From positions 1,899,902 through 1,963,901 of the forward strand of contig VZSE01004122.1 of NCBI GenBank assembly GCA_013398275.1: DNA of 64,000 nt, in the 5' to 3' direction. Shown piece after piece: positions 1-13,038 of the stretch (its first letter is position 1; each line of letters opens with the position of its first letter). Source of the DNA: Promerops cafer. Its lineage: Eukaryota > Chordata > Aves > Passeriformes > Nectariniidae. The notes under the pieces were generated by a model. It worked only from the letters and a program-made list of their open reading frames with translations, searched no databases and was not told the origin of the DNA. Both the position numbers and the translations under genes were made by a program.

Positions 1-1768
1 TATTAACAGTAATCCACTGTAGCTACAGAGTTCAGATGTCAATATTAATGAAGTGAAACTACCAGCGGCTTTCGCTGTGAATTAAGTGTTGACCATGGCA
101 GTTGATGTAAATCAGTTGTGAACAGCAGTGAGGTCAGATGCATGCAAATGAAAAAGATCTTTCTCAACTATTGCCTATGGCTTTTTTTGCCAGCTATCTC
201 ATTTCCTTCTAATGTTTGCTTTTTTCATCTTTTGTAGGTAGAGTTGTACAGATGGGTCTGAGTAAGAGCTCATGTGCCAAAAATTGCTGCTCCTGCTTGC
301 TTTTGGGAAAGGATCAGTATCATCAAGAGTGTGCTCTGAAGTGAGGCAAGAGTGCTGGGTGGCATATTGGTGAGACAGAAATTGCATATAAATTAGTTGA
401 AGTGGGTTACTTTCTGGGAAGTTTGAATGTGTGAAAATGTAGATCTGTGTGGATATACAGTTCAAGAAGCATAGGGAATTCCTGTAATAAAAAGAGAAAT
501 TATCTAACCCATTTTTACTAGGCAGTTTGTCAAAATCCACAGCAATCTGGGGTAAGATGAAAGATTAATGTTAGAATCAGGCATTTCCTTGCATGTAATC
601 CCACTTACTTACAATGAATATTCATGATGGCCTTGTTCATAATTCAATCTTATTTTCTAGCCAACCCTTATCAGAAAGCATTTTGGTTTTTTCTCCCCAT
701 AGGATTTCCTTGGGGCCACATTTTCTGAGAGTGTGCTGGCTATCTTCCTGAAGACCAGAGAGAGAGTCATGGTTTGGATCAGACTGTGCTGCTGCTGCAG
801 TAGAAGCAATGGTGGGGATTGAGAAATGGGTACAGGAGCTTTCTTACTCTGTCACATAAGTCACGAAATACTTTATGGCTTTCTGCTGCTTTGTTCTCTG
901 CTCCTTTGGTGATTTCCTGTTTTACTTTCTGCCCTCTTTTATGACTCATGTACAACTTTTTCTCAGGCAGTGGTAGACCTTACAGATTGTCTTATGGCTA
1001 CATGAACTCAGTGGGAGCAGTCTTAAATGGGAGGTGAGACTCTTGAGGAGCTTTGTTACAACCTGTTCTGTGGGATAGCAGGCTCAACAAGGTCCATTCA
1101 CCCAGAGAAAGTGGATGCAACAAAAAACAGAAGGGAAAAAAGATATTGATAAACCTGTCTGATAGATCCTTTAATCAAATGAGAGGGTGATTTTCCCAGG
1201 TTAGCTGTGGGTGAGTGTGTGCCTGTATGATTTGAAGAACTTCTAGGTTTCAGCTAAGACTTCAGGGATCTGGAAAGTTGGATTTTGCTGTCCTTCAACC
1301 TATGCTCACTGTTCCAAGGGCACAGTGGAGCTATCCTACCTGCTATTTTTGCAAACAGATGCTTTTGTTTCAAAGACATACATTTCCATCACCAGTTGCT
1401 GGCACTATCTCAGTTTTCTGATTGCAGGTGTGTTCAACTAATATAAAATATCCCTTCTAGATATTTTGCACTGTGCAGCAACTTGATGCTTAGATATTGA
1501 TGTGATGTATGTTGGTGTTTTGCTTTTTCCCCATCATGAAATGCTAGAAGAAAATGCAGGTGAACAACACCATTACCTACCCAAGTTATTGAAATTTGGG
1601 TGAAATCCTCATTCTCAGCAATTCTCTTTCCCGAAATCTCTTCTCTTCACCCTCTATGGAGAGCCTGACAAGCTGTAAGAAGGCTGACTGGACTTTTACC
1701 CTTTGGGTATATGTGTTCCATGGAAAGTTTGCCTCCTTTCCTCAAAGGTTTTGCTCTTGTGTCTTGCA

Positions 1769-1791
1769 TGTGTGTGTGTGTGTGTGTGTGT
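1769..1791. repeat. (TG)n dinucleotide microsatellite
   Basis: An uninterrupted TG run of 23 bases, read directly. Such runs are often length-polymorphic. It lies inside a chance open frame, where it encodes alternating Val/Cys, a further sign that the frame is not a gene. Confidence 0.95.
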
Positions 1792-2153
1792 ACAGAAGGA
1801 AAGGGTGGTCTTTTGTGGCTGTCCCTGTATCAGAAGGCACTACTGCTCACTGTGGACAGCAGCCTCCAGTCAGGCTAAACCTGGAAACAAGACCACCTCA
1901 GTGTTTTTTTTTAAAAGCACTGTTTTTTGAAGAACATGCTGCACCAACCAGAGAGTGCACTGGGAGGAGAAAAACCTGGAGGTGCATATTGTTCTTAGAG
2001 TAGTTAGTTTTGAGGGGTTGAATTCTGTCCTCAGCCATAAGGTAGGACTGTCATCTGTGCTTGAGACACACAGAAGCTAACTTTGGCAAGGTTTCTTTGT
2101 TAAATAGTGGCAGAAATGCCCATTCAAGTCTACAAGATTTCCCTTTCCTCATT

Positions 2154-2170
2154 AAAAAAAAAAAAAAAAA
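2154..2170. repeat. Poly(A) run, 17 bases
   Basis: Seventeen consecutive A. It is not preceded by a recognisable retrocopy, so I call it a plain homopolymer and not the tail of a processed pseudogene. Confidence 0.9.
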
Positions 2171-2640
2171 TCAAACACAGCTGCCATCTCCTTAATCATT
2201 CTTGCTATTGATCTTTAGAACATGGCTTGGAATGCCACCATCAGAGGCATCACAGACAAAAGCATTTTCTCATTGTCTCACAAAGGAGGTTTTTTAGGCC
2301 CTATGATACAAAAAGTTAGAAGTCCAAAAGAAATGTTTAAAGATACTGTCATTTCATTTCAATTGGCTCAGTTATGGCAAAATGTTCTTCATTTTATGAG
2401 ATTATAATTTCTATTTTAAGGATCAACAGAGCTTTTGAGACTTTGGCCCTTGAAGAAAGCATCGCCACGGGATGCATTGTTCAAGGCTACGTACCTTACA
2501 AAAGCTTTGGGATCCCTATGGCCACAAATCAGCAATCCACCTTAAGAGACACTTTCTGTTCAGTGGATGATTTCCCAATTTTAGCAGAGTCAGATACATC
2601 AGGACAAACCTGCATGTCTGGAATGTCCCACACAGACCCC

Positions 2641-2880
2641 ACAGAATCAGTTAGGTCAGAAAACACTTTGGAGATAATCAAGTCCAACCTATGACCTAAC
2701 ACCACCTTATCAACTAAACCATGGCATTGAGTGCCACGTCAAGTCTTAAACCCCTCCAGGGACGGTGACTCCACCACCTCCCTGGGCATCCCATTCCAAT
2801 GCCCTATCACTCTTTCTGTAAAGAACTTTCTTCTAATATCTAGCCTAAACCTCCCCTGATGCAGCTTAAGACTTGAAGCC
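2641..2880 (-). mobile_element. CR1 LINE, truncated 3' end
   Basis: This is the reverse complement of the 3'-terminal part of a CR1 retrotransposon. Read on the plus strand it follows the usual antisense order: a degenerate start at the 3' tail (ACAGAATCAGTTAGG), the block AAGTCCAACCTATGACCTAACACC, then AACTAAACCATGGCATTGAGTGCCACGTC, CCAGGGACGGTGACTCCACC, CCCATTCCAATGCC and TCTAATATCTAGCCTAAACC. These blocks are each shortened here and are diagnostic of avian CR1. About 240 bp survive, which is normal for CR1, since most copies are 5'-truncated. No coding part of ORF2 is present. Divergence from the family pattern is moderate, so it is an old, inactive copy. Confidence 0.93.
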
Positions 2881-5800
2881 AAATCCCATGGTTTATGGAG
2901 CACAGTACAGAAGCCAATGTGCTACAGAGGAGGGGTTATCTTTTTGTTCTCCTCTTCCTGGGACAGCATAGAAATTGCATCAGTTCTTGGCATATTTCAG
3001 AGCATCCAAGAAGTTTTGTTTATCTCACATCAGCTGGAACAGTACCCTGTGCTTTGTTCTCAAATATTCATTGTTCAAAGTCTTCTCCATCTTCTACCAC
3101 AGCCAGTGCAGCTGTTCTTAGGTAGGAACTGTATTACTTTTAGACTGCTTGAGGAATACTTTTATATTGCTTTTGTGGCAGGAAAACCCTTCCCTTGTGA
3201 TAGGACACAGCAGCAGTAGAGAGGAGAAAGAGTGTGGGGTAAGGGTATGACCCTTCAGGTATGGTTATGAGTCGTGGTTCTCTGAGTAGGTGCCTCAATG
3301 TTTATGGGATGCATTGAAATCAATGACGTATGTAAATACAGACTTCTGCCTCTCTTCCTAAAGTTTAGTATGTTCTTCATTTGATTATTGTAATTTTATA
3401 GATTTCTTTTTTTCAATTCAAAGAATGATAATCAAACCAGATAATGGCTGTGCTTTGAGAGTTTGCTTGATGGCTGGTATGGTCCTTTGACTTTGCATAA
3501 AGTGTCTTTTTCCAAGGTCTTGTGAACTGGACTATTTACTAGTGGCTGCAAAAGCTCAGGATTCAGGCAATTGATTTCCCCTGCTTTAATCTTGTTTCTG
3601 AATGTTTCAATTAGTGTTTGTCTGAACCATTTTTTCATTGTGAATTGTTTCAAATGATTCTGTAGAGCCCCACAGCCTTGGAAATCGCTTTCATTTAGAA
3701 CCAAAACTTTGTAAGGGCTCACCCAGAGAGAGCAAGAGCAAACAAGGTGAGAGACCCTTTCCTTCAGAATTTTCCCAGGCTGAGTTGAGTGTTAGCTGCC
3801 AAAGCCTGTAATTTTAAGAACCTACAGAAACAATCAAAGCCTAGTTTAACTTTACAGTTAGATCACAACCTTGCTAACAGCAGACTCTGGCATGAATGCC
3901 ACATGTTGTTATGCTAAAGAGTTTGCTCAGAAGCTTTATTTCTATGCACTGACCCCTGAAAAATTCACTAGAGATCCCATCTGCTTCCTGCTGTGACAAC
4001 ATAACATTGTCCGAGGGAGTGAGAAGATGAGCTTGCATTTCCTTGCCAGCACTTGAAATCTGTCAGAGGAGACATGTGGAGAGATATTCGGGTCACATCT
4101 TGTAGTTCCCTTCTCCTACACAAGATCAAGAATGGTCTTTATGTACAGAGAAAAATCTGAAACCCCCCCACCAATAAATTATTAACTGAGATTTCCCATT
4201 GATGGTACCTGAAAGAGTTCTGCATGACCTCCATGGATGTGTAATTAAATTACAAATGGTGTGGTCTCCAGTCTTCTTTAAAGACTATGTGTTTGGGAAC
4301 ATTTAGGGCTAGTCCAGAATATGTCAAAACTATCCTAATGAGTTTGGAAGCAGTGTAGACCACAATAGCTTTCTGTTGCCACACTACCTGTTCCATGCAG
4401 CAGCATGGGTTGATTGAACTCGGGTTTTAGACCCATGGCTCAGTCTGCTGTGGCTACAGTGGTAAGATCCTGAGCTGATTACTGTAAAGTTAGCAACATC
4501 GTTTTACTGCAGCCACTGAAGTGCAGGCTCACCTTGAGAAAAGCTTGGCCAGAGGATATTTAATAAAGAATTTATTAAGCAAGTTTTTGTCCATCTGGTT
4601 ACAAACTCTAATCACTGTGATGTGGAGAAATAAGGCTCATTACAAGCTGATTTCATTTAGGATACAAGTAAGTGGGATCTCTGAGGTCTTACAGTTCCAA
4701 GACAACATGTTCCTGTGAAGGCAGAAACATGATCATCTGTTGTGCCCTGTTTAGCTCCTTTTTAAGCTCTCAAACTCATAAAGAAAAGGGACATTTTAAA
4801 TAATATGAAGTATAATTTATAAGCATTTCAATAAGTTTTATTAATAGAAAAGATTTAAAAATATATATAATTAAAAATGTTCCTATGCATCATATGTTTA
4901 CCTGTGCTAATCTTACCACCATATCGATGTTTTTCCATTACCATAGCCATGCTGGTAATCCTAGGAACAGGAATCTTGGTCTGTTGTGAAGTGCTTTGTG
5001 TGCTGACGGACTGTTCCAATTGATTGCCAAACTCTAATTTTGTTTCTTTTCATGAAAAAGACAAACTGCAAAGCAACCCTTTAATAAGCTAAACCCTCTT
5101 TCTTCTGCAGCCTTCTGTCACAGGAGATGACAAGCTTTTCTCTACATGGGCCTCCAGAGAGAGCGCAGAGCCAGAGGCTGATTGACACTGTGTGGGAATA
5201 ATGGCCCCAAAGGGTAAAATGTGAAGCTGTCTTACCAAAATTTGCCAGTAGCATTGTGATCCACAACAAGACTTGCAGGGAGGAAGAGGAGGTGCTAGGA
5301 GCATTTCCTTTCCTGTTCCCAATGGACCTTTAGGAGATGCAATGGTAGGTGTATAAACTGTTCAATTTTGCTGGGCTTTTTCTTGTCAGGCAAACACTGC
5401 CAACCCCAAATTCCATACGGTGGCTGGGAAGTAGAAGTATTTATACCAGGCTGAAAGTCACTTCATTGACCATTAATCTCTTCCACTTCTGGGTCTTGCT
5501 GACTGTTAAAGAGCCCAGATAGTGTTTTTAAGTGCAACTGCCAACTACAAGACTGACAGCTTTTTCATAATCCAAGCATTATAATTTCAGGTATTCTTTA
5601 AGCCACAGAAGCGGATGATTTCATTCAAGAAAAAACTTGGAGTTTTTCATGGAAGAGAAGAAAAAGAAAAGAAACTCAAGAAAAATATAGTAGAACTGTA
5701 ATTGTTCTAAACCAGAATATTTTCCAAGAGACATCAGTGTCTTTTGTGGCATACTCAAAGCAGAGCCCTTTGGAATGTGCTTCGTTGTGAGATTGCACTT

Positions 5801-8532
5801 TTATTGAGGTCATTGTCCAAAAATTAAGATAAGCCAGAACATCTCTTTCCTTTAGTTTCCTTTAGATTATTTTCCAGTATTCTTCACTCAGATTGCTTCA
5901 TTAGGCAGGTTATTTTGTCATAAGCACTCGCCTCTGAAGGATTTCAGTAGCAAAGTGGGAGCTTCCTGCAGAAGGAAAGTAAGTGAAATAAATGTTTTTT
6001 CTTACTTGCCTGTGTCCTTTTTTTTCTATAACAAAGGGAGCAATTCAGAGGTATAAGTTTAAGACATCACTTAAAACAGAAACAACCAGTATCTGCACCT
6101 TATTAAAAAACATGCTGTTTTAAAACTTCCTAGCTAGACACTCACTTGCCTAATTTGTGCATCAAAATATTATGGTATGTTCATTTCCAAAAGGAGAAAG
6201 CATACAGCAGTCACCTGATATGACTCTGCTGGAGACGAGGAGAGAAGAGGTGTTTCTGATGATTGCCATGGGAAGGTGAGGGTGCTCAGTTACCCCACTG
6301 CTACTCTAAAACATTGCAATTATATATGGAGGCATCCTGGAGCAGGGGAGATCAGAAATGCACTTGCTAGGAGGCTGATGGAAACACATGCAGAGCAAAT
6401 GATTCACTCTCAAAGTCGCTTACATAAGCTGGAAGAGTGGTGGGTTTTTTCTCCTCAGGGTCACTACAGCCTATTGAAGGCACAGTGTACCTGTATGCAC
6501 AACTCTGCAAGAATGTCCAGTTATCCTGCACCTATTGTTCTTCTCTGTCTGTCATCTAAAATTGCCAAGGCAGTTGTCAGTGCCACTCCAGGCTGTGAAC
6601 CACTTTGAAGACAATGAAGGAAGCTTTGAAGGTGGCTCATCTCCCCAGGGCAGTGTGTTGAAGATTTAATGCATTCCTGGTGGCTGCCTTGCTGGAGAGA
6701 CACAGGGTGTTCTCCTCGTAGCTGGAGTTTCTCAAGGACTGTGGCTTCATGCCAGGTCACTGTGCTGGAGTTCTGATAAGGGAGAAAGCCAGATCAGCAT
6801 TTGTCCAGATGGGATTGAGTCTCTTGCCAACTGGAGATCGTAGCATGTGTTATTCATGAATGCTGCCAAGATCAAACTTACTGTTTTCTGAAGAATCCAG
6901 GACTACTTCTAAGCTAGAGATTGATCTGGTATTGCTGTGTTCATGTTGTAGGGCTCTAAAAACTTGTGCTTTTTTCATATTGTAGAGCTACTGCTATCTG
7001 ATATGTAATCCAAGTCAAGCAGTAACATAGCTAAGCTTAGTCACTGGGATACAAATATGCCAAATCTAACAGACTGAGCAAGTCTAAAAGCTGTGTCTTT
7101 GTTTTGAAAAATGAATTACTGATAAGTGCAAGAAATTTGTAGATAGGAGTGGGTTCTGAAGCTGTCTTTACTGGAAAAAGACATAGAGTAACCAATTCAG
7201 CCATGTCCTTGTCAATAGAGGCTTTATATTCCCACGTGGGAGAGTCTTGCTGATTGTTCCAGTCGTTTGCTAATTTTGTTGACAACAATTATGCTTGCTA
7301 GCTAGAGAGTTGTTTAACTAAAACATTTCCAACTGTCAGATGCCCAACAACTGATACTTTCCAACATCTTTTTTTCTTGGAGAAATGATCCATGAAGGTT
7401 TGAAAGAATAGAGTAACTCAGTCTAGACAACAAAGTACGGTGTCAGAAAGGATGGGGGCAAAGTAACTTTTCATATATGCTGCTGTAAAGAGAAAAGGAA
7501 TATTTTTCTCATGCAGTCTAGCCTAGGTAGAGCAGGAAAAAATGGGCTTCAATTGCATTATGAGAAACTAATTTAGCTGTTGAGAAAAAAAACTTCTGAT
7601 AACAAGTGAATCACCAGAAGAGATCAGCTGCAAAGGTTATAGAGTCTCTGTCAGAAGTTTTTAAGAACGGGTCAGAGGAAGATCAGAAAAAAGTGAAGTT
7701 AAGGTGAATTTGGGACTGACTAGCTGTCTTCAAATCATTTTCAGCACTTTTTCAATGGCTTATTGCTTGGCATGACAAGAAGGGTATATAAAGGAACTTT
7801 TCTCTTACATTAAAGGACCATAACAGCAATTTTTAAACAAAAAAGTACTGTAAGAGATACTATCTTAATCTAATCAATGCTATTTAATAAATAGTTAAAG
7901 CACAACTATGTTTGTGGGAGTAGGGAGAGGAGAGGAGCAGAGTGGCATATTGGAGGGGGAGAGAATGGAGCCTGTAATGTACTAAGCCCATGGTTCCAAT
8001 TTAGAGAAAAGTTAAGTCTTGTCTGGCTTTTCCCTTAAATTATAGGAGGGAAAAACACCACCAGCACCACAAACCCAAACAATCTTCCAAGCTTCCAGTT
8101 CTATACCATGTCAGAAACAGAACAAAAGGGAATGGCAGAGCTTTGCCCTCTCACAAACTGTCCAGAGGGAAACAGGTATGTTGTGTCCGCAGGAGATGCC
8201 ACAAGGATTCCTTAATTTTTAATCACATGTTAATCCAAAGTAAGATTTAACTGGGGCCTTTCAGTTCCCATTTGCCCTGGCAGACCCACAGACAGGCAAG
8301 GAGACCAAAATTATCACAGCTTCTACAATTTACATAATGGGCTTTACATAGCTGGGATTGCCATATTGCTGCTACAGCAACATGTCTATGCAAATACAAG
8401 GGAGAGTTCAGAATAAAGCCATGTAGCCTTGATCCACATTGCTCATGTGGTATTTTGCAATAGGGTTGTGAGCTATTTGGGGGGCCTTTTGCATTAGTGG
8501 GATCTCCCCCCTCTAAAAAGATGTCATCGATC
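2881..8532. other. Gene-free AT-rich DNA
   Basis: No recognisable gene or repeat. An AT-rich patch at about 4795-4880 (many A/T runs) and several short open frames are present. None has domain-like content or consistent splice-site flanks that I could defend. Confidence 0.55.
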
Positions 8533-8549
8533 TTTTTTTTTTTTTTTTT
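8533..8549. repeat. Poly(T) run, 17 bases
   Basis: Seventeen consecutive T, read directly. Frames reading across it give a Lys or Phe run and are not genes. Confidence 0.9.
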
Positions 8550-9228
8550 AATACACTTTACTGAAATACATGTTTTAAATGTAGAACATTCAGCAGTGAC
8601 TTTTTGCTCATTTGCCTTTAAAGCTTTCTCTGCAAGTCTCATTGGCATTTATCCCAAAAAGATGTTAGAATTATATCATAGAGGAAACCAGTTTAAAGCT
8701 TACTGGAAAAGAGCTGGTCTCTTTAATTTTGGTATATGCCTAAGTAAGCATAATCTCTTGGTTGCAAAATTAAAGTAAATCCATAGAAAACTATCTTCGC
8801 TAAAATATGTACAAGGCATCATAACCAACCCAATGCTTTACCCAGTACTTGAGCTAATATTTTCCTGTTGATGCTCAGGAAACTGGACTGGGAAAATGGG
8901 AAGAAAAAAAATGTATTTTAGTATTTCTGGTGCCAAATATACTACTGCATTTTTTTGTCTTAAAACTTCTGTAAGGGACAACCATGTCTCATGACTGCTG
9001 CAGTCAGGGCCCCTTGCTGTAAGTGATCCTGACAGTAAACAGCTGGTGTGATCTTATCACATGTGTTTGTGTAACAAAAAAAAATACCTCCCTTGATAGT
9101 CATATCGATATTCTCCTGGACTTCCACTGCCTCCCAAGAACAACTCATGCAACCCTGACGTGCCTTGAACCTATAGCAACATGTGGTAAAGTAAAAAATC
9201 ACACCCTTGATTAATTTCTTAGATAATA

Positions 9229-9254
9229 AAATGTAAACTTGTTAGTTTACATTT
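9229..9254. repeat. Perfect 10-bp inverted repeat
   Basis: Arms AAATGTAAAC (9229-9238) and GTTTACATTT (9245-9254) pair perfectly around a 6-base loop. In AT-rich DNA this can occur by chance. No function is implied. Confidence 0.85.
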
Positions 9255-12200
9255 ACTTCTGAGAGAAGAGCTGAATAGCCATAAATATTGCCTCTAAATT
9301 GAATCATGCTGTCTTCAGATCAGGAGGCTGAAATGTGACCTGTTTTGCTTTCAGGGGTTTTGGGACAGTGTCTGCTGAGGGAGGTCTGGCATCTGGACAT
9401 ACTATTGTTTCCACTGCCTGAGAGCTTTCCCCTTATAGACTGAGTAACCTCAGCCTTGAACTTTGTTTATACCACAGGAGTCATGTTCTCTGTGACTCAC
9501 AGAGCCTTTGGCAAACAAAAATATTGAGCCTTTTTTGAAGGGTGAAGAGGTTTCAGAGCAATGCTGAACTGAGAGACACTCAGGAGAAAAGGAGAGGAGA
9601 AAACTTTGGGAGAAAGCTGCTCACATGGGCCTCTGGTAAAAGACAGAGAATCTTAGATATTGTTCAGCAGCAAGATGAAGCGAAGGAAAATAGAGGGTAA
9701 TCTTGGGAGCAGGGGTGAAAACTCATAAATAAACCCCTGTGGTTGACAGGGCAGAAGAAAGTTTCCAGGTGCCTGATCCTTGAACATGGACCATCCACGT
9801 CAGACATTAGGTCTCTGGATCTGGCCTGCCCTCAGAGGCCACAGAAGGATGCTGAAGTTCCTCAGACTGTCCTTCCACTTCTGCAAGTCTACTCATTAGA
9901 TGTCAGACAGGTCCCAGTGAATAATATAAGGCAGATTTTAAGTATAAGAATCACCACTAATCTGAAATTGCTTCTTCTCTACCCCTATCTCCTCCCCCTC
10001 AAAAACAGTAAAAACTCTAGAAAACTAGAAAACTCATAGGAAAGACAACATAAACTATTTTTTCTGCAATTAAAATCATTCTTCCAGTATTTATGTGACA
10101 CAAATCATAAAAATCTGTGAAAAGCTGGTAGTTTGCTCTAATCAGGCTGTCCTGTAAACAGGGAGAAGAACGGGTGAAAAGTAAGTACCTAGAAGAGTAC
10201 AAATCAAAGTAGTGCTGGAGAAACAGAGAAGAATGGAAAGCAGTAAATCACAAAGCACTACTCTATCATCTTAGGCACCCAAGTTCTTGATCAAAGCTTG
10301 TTGTCATTTAATGTAGAAAGAGAAGGGAGGACACAAGAATCAGCCAAGTGGTGAAGGGCAATCTGTGGTTTCCCACAGGCGTGGGGGAGGTGTGTCTGTA
10401 TAAATCACAGCCCTAGGGATTTGTGCCTGCTTACCCACAGAATGACAGAGCACATTCCCCTTCTACCTTCCCTGGCCCAGGATGTCCCTGGGAGTTTCAC
10501 AGAGCCAGGTAGCCCAGGTCCCTTAACACAACTGCTATGAGTCCTGGGGAAGATTATCTCCACTATTCAGGGGCAACGAGGCAGGTAAAAGCTATCAGTG
10601 GAGAATGTATTTGAGTCCTTGACAGTGATGTTCTCCCTGGAAGCCCCTGCAGAGCAGAGGCTGGAAGGAGGTTCCTTCTCTGCCTGCAATATCCTCACCT
10701 CCTTCCCGGGCCTGCGAGTACCATTTTGCCATAAAGAAGTGTGGAGCATACAGAGGACAGTCAGTCTTGTTGTGGGGGGAAACAGGGCGAGGGGACAAAG
10801 GGCAGGTAAGAGGCTGACAGAGCTCACATTAGGAAGATTGTGTTAAAGGTCTTGTGGATGTGCATGCTGGAGATGTCACAGTTCTCTGAAAGAATTGGTG
10901 AGGTGTGTCAGCCTTGCTCTGCTATCTTTCCACTGATAGGAAATGTTTCCATTGGGCAGTGTCCCAGAACTACTGTGGCAGTTCAGGAGCTCCTGTATGA
11001 AGGTCATGTTCCTTTACTCTTTCGCACGAAAAATGCCATAAATGGCACTACAGTCCTATGAAAAAAATGCTGTAATATCAGAATATTTTGGAACAAAGTA
11101 GATCTGGGATAAGGCTAACTCAAAATAGACCAGAATTGGTGTTGACTGTGAAATTCACGTGCTCATGCAGCCAATTAACACAACATGATATTAGTAATAG
11201 TATTGTCAGATTAGTTTCAGTCTAGCTTATCTAGCAATTCCAGCCAGAGCTGTATAAACCTGGTCTTCCTTATCATGCCATTGAATAATAAGCACTGAGT
11301 GGCTGACATCTGTTCATATGCTTACTATGTTTCATGCTGAGTAGCTTTTTCCACAGGTAGGGAAAATAAAGTCCCATATTAACCAGGGCTTAGTGGGCCT
11401 CTGTGGCAGAGCTCTGTAAGGCATAATAGAAAGTAATTTATTGACTGAGCCCTATTCTCAGTCACAGCAGTTGGTTGAAGTGTTAGTTTATATTCACTGA
11501 GGACCTGGCTGTGAGACCTGGTTTGGCACTCTTATCCCATATTTACACTAGATAAGCCAGTTGGAAATCACCAAGGATGTGGGGTGTGGTTCCTCACAGG
11601 GAACACTCTGACACCCATGTTGGTTTAGTTTTCTTGTTTGGAGAAGTGAACACATTCACAAGCAGAATGGTACAGAAAATTAAGAGTCACCTTTTGGCAA
11701 GAAAGCTGCTATTACCATAAACCAACGTGATTTATATACCAGTTCTTGTTTTACTGTCATCTCTGAGTTGCAGTGACATTATTTGAGCTGAGAATTTCCT
11801 GAGGACAGCATGTACATGCTCCCAAATACAAGATTCTTTTTCTTTTGTGTTCAATTTAAGCTGGTTTTAAAAAATTATTTTTAGTCTTGGGACAGAGAAA
11901 ATAATCTCAGTGTATGTATGTACTTTTCATCATACACTAGCTAAGATGGTCTTTTATTCTCAGTAATTAAGTGACATAATTTCTTTGTCATTAACCAAAC
12001 AAATTATTTGTCTTCGAATGAAATCTAAAAAAGAGGCTGAAAATAGGGTTTGCTGGGAAGAAATTCAGTCCTTTTTTTCTAAGCTGTGGACTTTAAAGCT
12101 TGAGCCATGCTTTTATTATGTCCACGCTGCCTTGCTGGAATTGGAGACATACCCTCATCACCTTCTACCTAAGACTTACTGGAAGCATCACTTAAAGGAG

Positions 12201-13012
12201 AGAAGGCAGCCTATTTGCTGCATTGAGTCTATTACAGGGTGAGGATGGTGCAGAGCCTCATATCTGGATTAAGTTCTGGTTCATTTAGAAGCCCAGCTCA
12301 AAGGCTGATGGTACTGCAAGAGCTGAGATCTGTTGGTGTGTGTCAGAGCTTACAGATTTTCCTTTACTGATCTTTAACAGGACCTCTTGCCCCTGTTATT
12401 CCCTGAGCCTAAGGTGCTCTGTTGCACTGATCAATTCCATCCCCAGGTCCTCTCTCAAAGGGTAGTTTGGGTTCAGATGCACATGTTGTGGCGTGGAATT
12501 GTGAGTGCCTTGAATGCAGCTGCTGAGGTAATTTGCTGCTTGAAATTTAAATTGCATCTTCCCCAGTTCCATACTTTGCCCAGGTGCCATTCAAAAACCT
12601 GCACAAGATTACAATGCAGTTTCAGATACTGTTTCTGGAAGCTCCTGATGCTCAGAAACAGGCACATCAGAGGAAATTCAGCACACAGCAACACAGATGA
12701 TTAGAGGGGCTGACACGATTGCTTACAAGGAATGTTGAAAATGTGTAATGCACCTAACTTGGCTAAGCAGCAGCTGGCTCAAGTGCCAGATGAAGACAAA
12801 TGAGAGGAATCAGTGCAGGCATGTGATACGAGACAAATCCGGAGGTAGGAAGCATTCGGGCTGAATAGCAGCCAATGTAATGAAGAGAAAGATCTAGGTG
12901 ATCAGCTGCTCCCAACCTTTTTCATAACAGGAATTTCTGGCATCTCAGTCTCCTCTCCTGGGAGGAACAGGCAAGAAAAAGAAAACAGCCTAAATAAGAA
13001 GGGCAGACAGGT

Positions 13013-13038
13013 TGCAACCCAGACTGTTCTGGGTTGCA
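13013..13038. repeat. Perfect 9-bp inverted repeat
   Basis: TGCAACCCA (13013-13021) and TGGGTTGCA (13030-13038) pair perfectly across an 8-base loop. The arms are of mixed composition, which makes chance a little less likely than for the AT-only case. No known structured RNA is recognised. Confidence 0.85.

Larger units (their letters stand above)
1..2640. other. Gene-free AT-rich DNA
   Basis: I see no exon, RNA gene or recognisable transposon here. Open frames on either strand are short, and the longest (1596-2003, plus) runs through the TG microsatellite and matches nothing I know. Simple repeats inside it are listed separately. Confidence 0.6.

Noticed and set aside
1596..2003. 135-codon frame as a gene
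   Set aside because: It runs through a TG microsatellite and a T-rich run and resembles no known protein.
2154..2170. Poly(A) run as a processed-pseudogene tail
   Set aside because: The 1 kb upstream shows no recognisable retrocopy or target-site duplication.
10360..10560. Promoter around a TATAAAT string
   Set aside because: No CpG clustering, initiator context or downstream open frame supports it.
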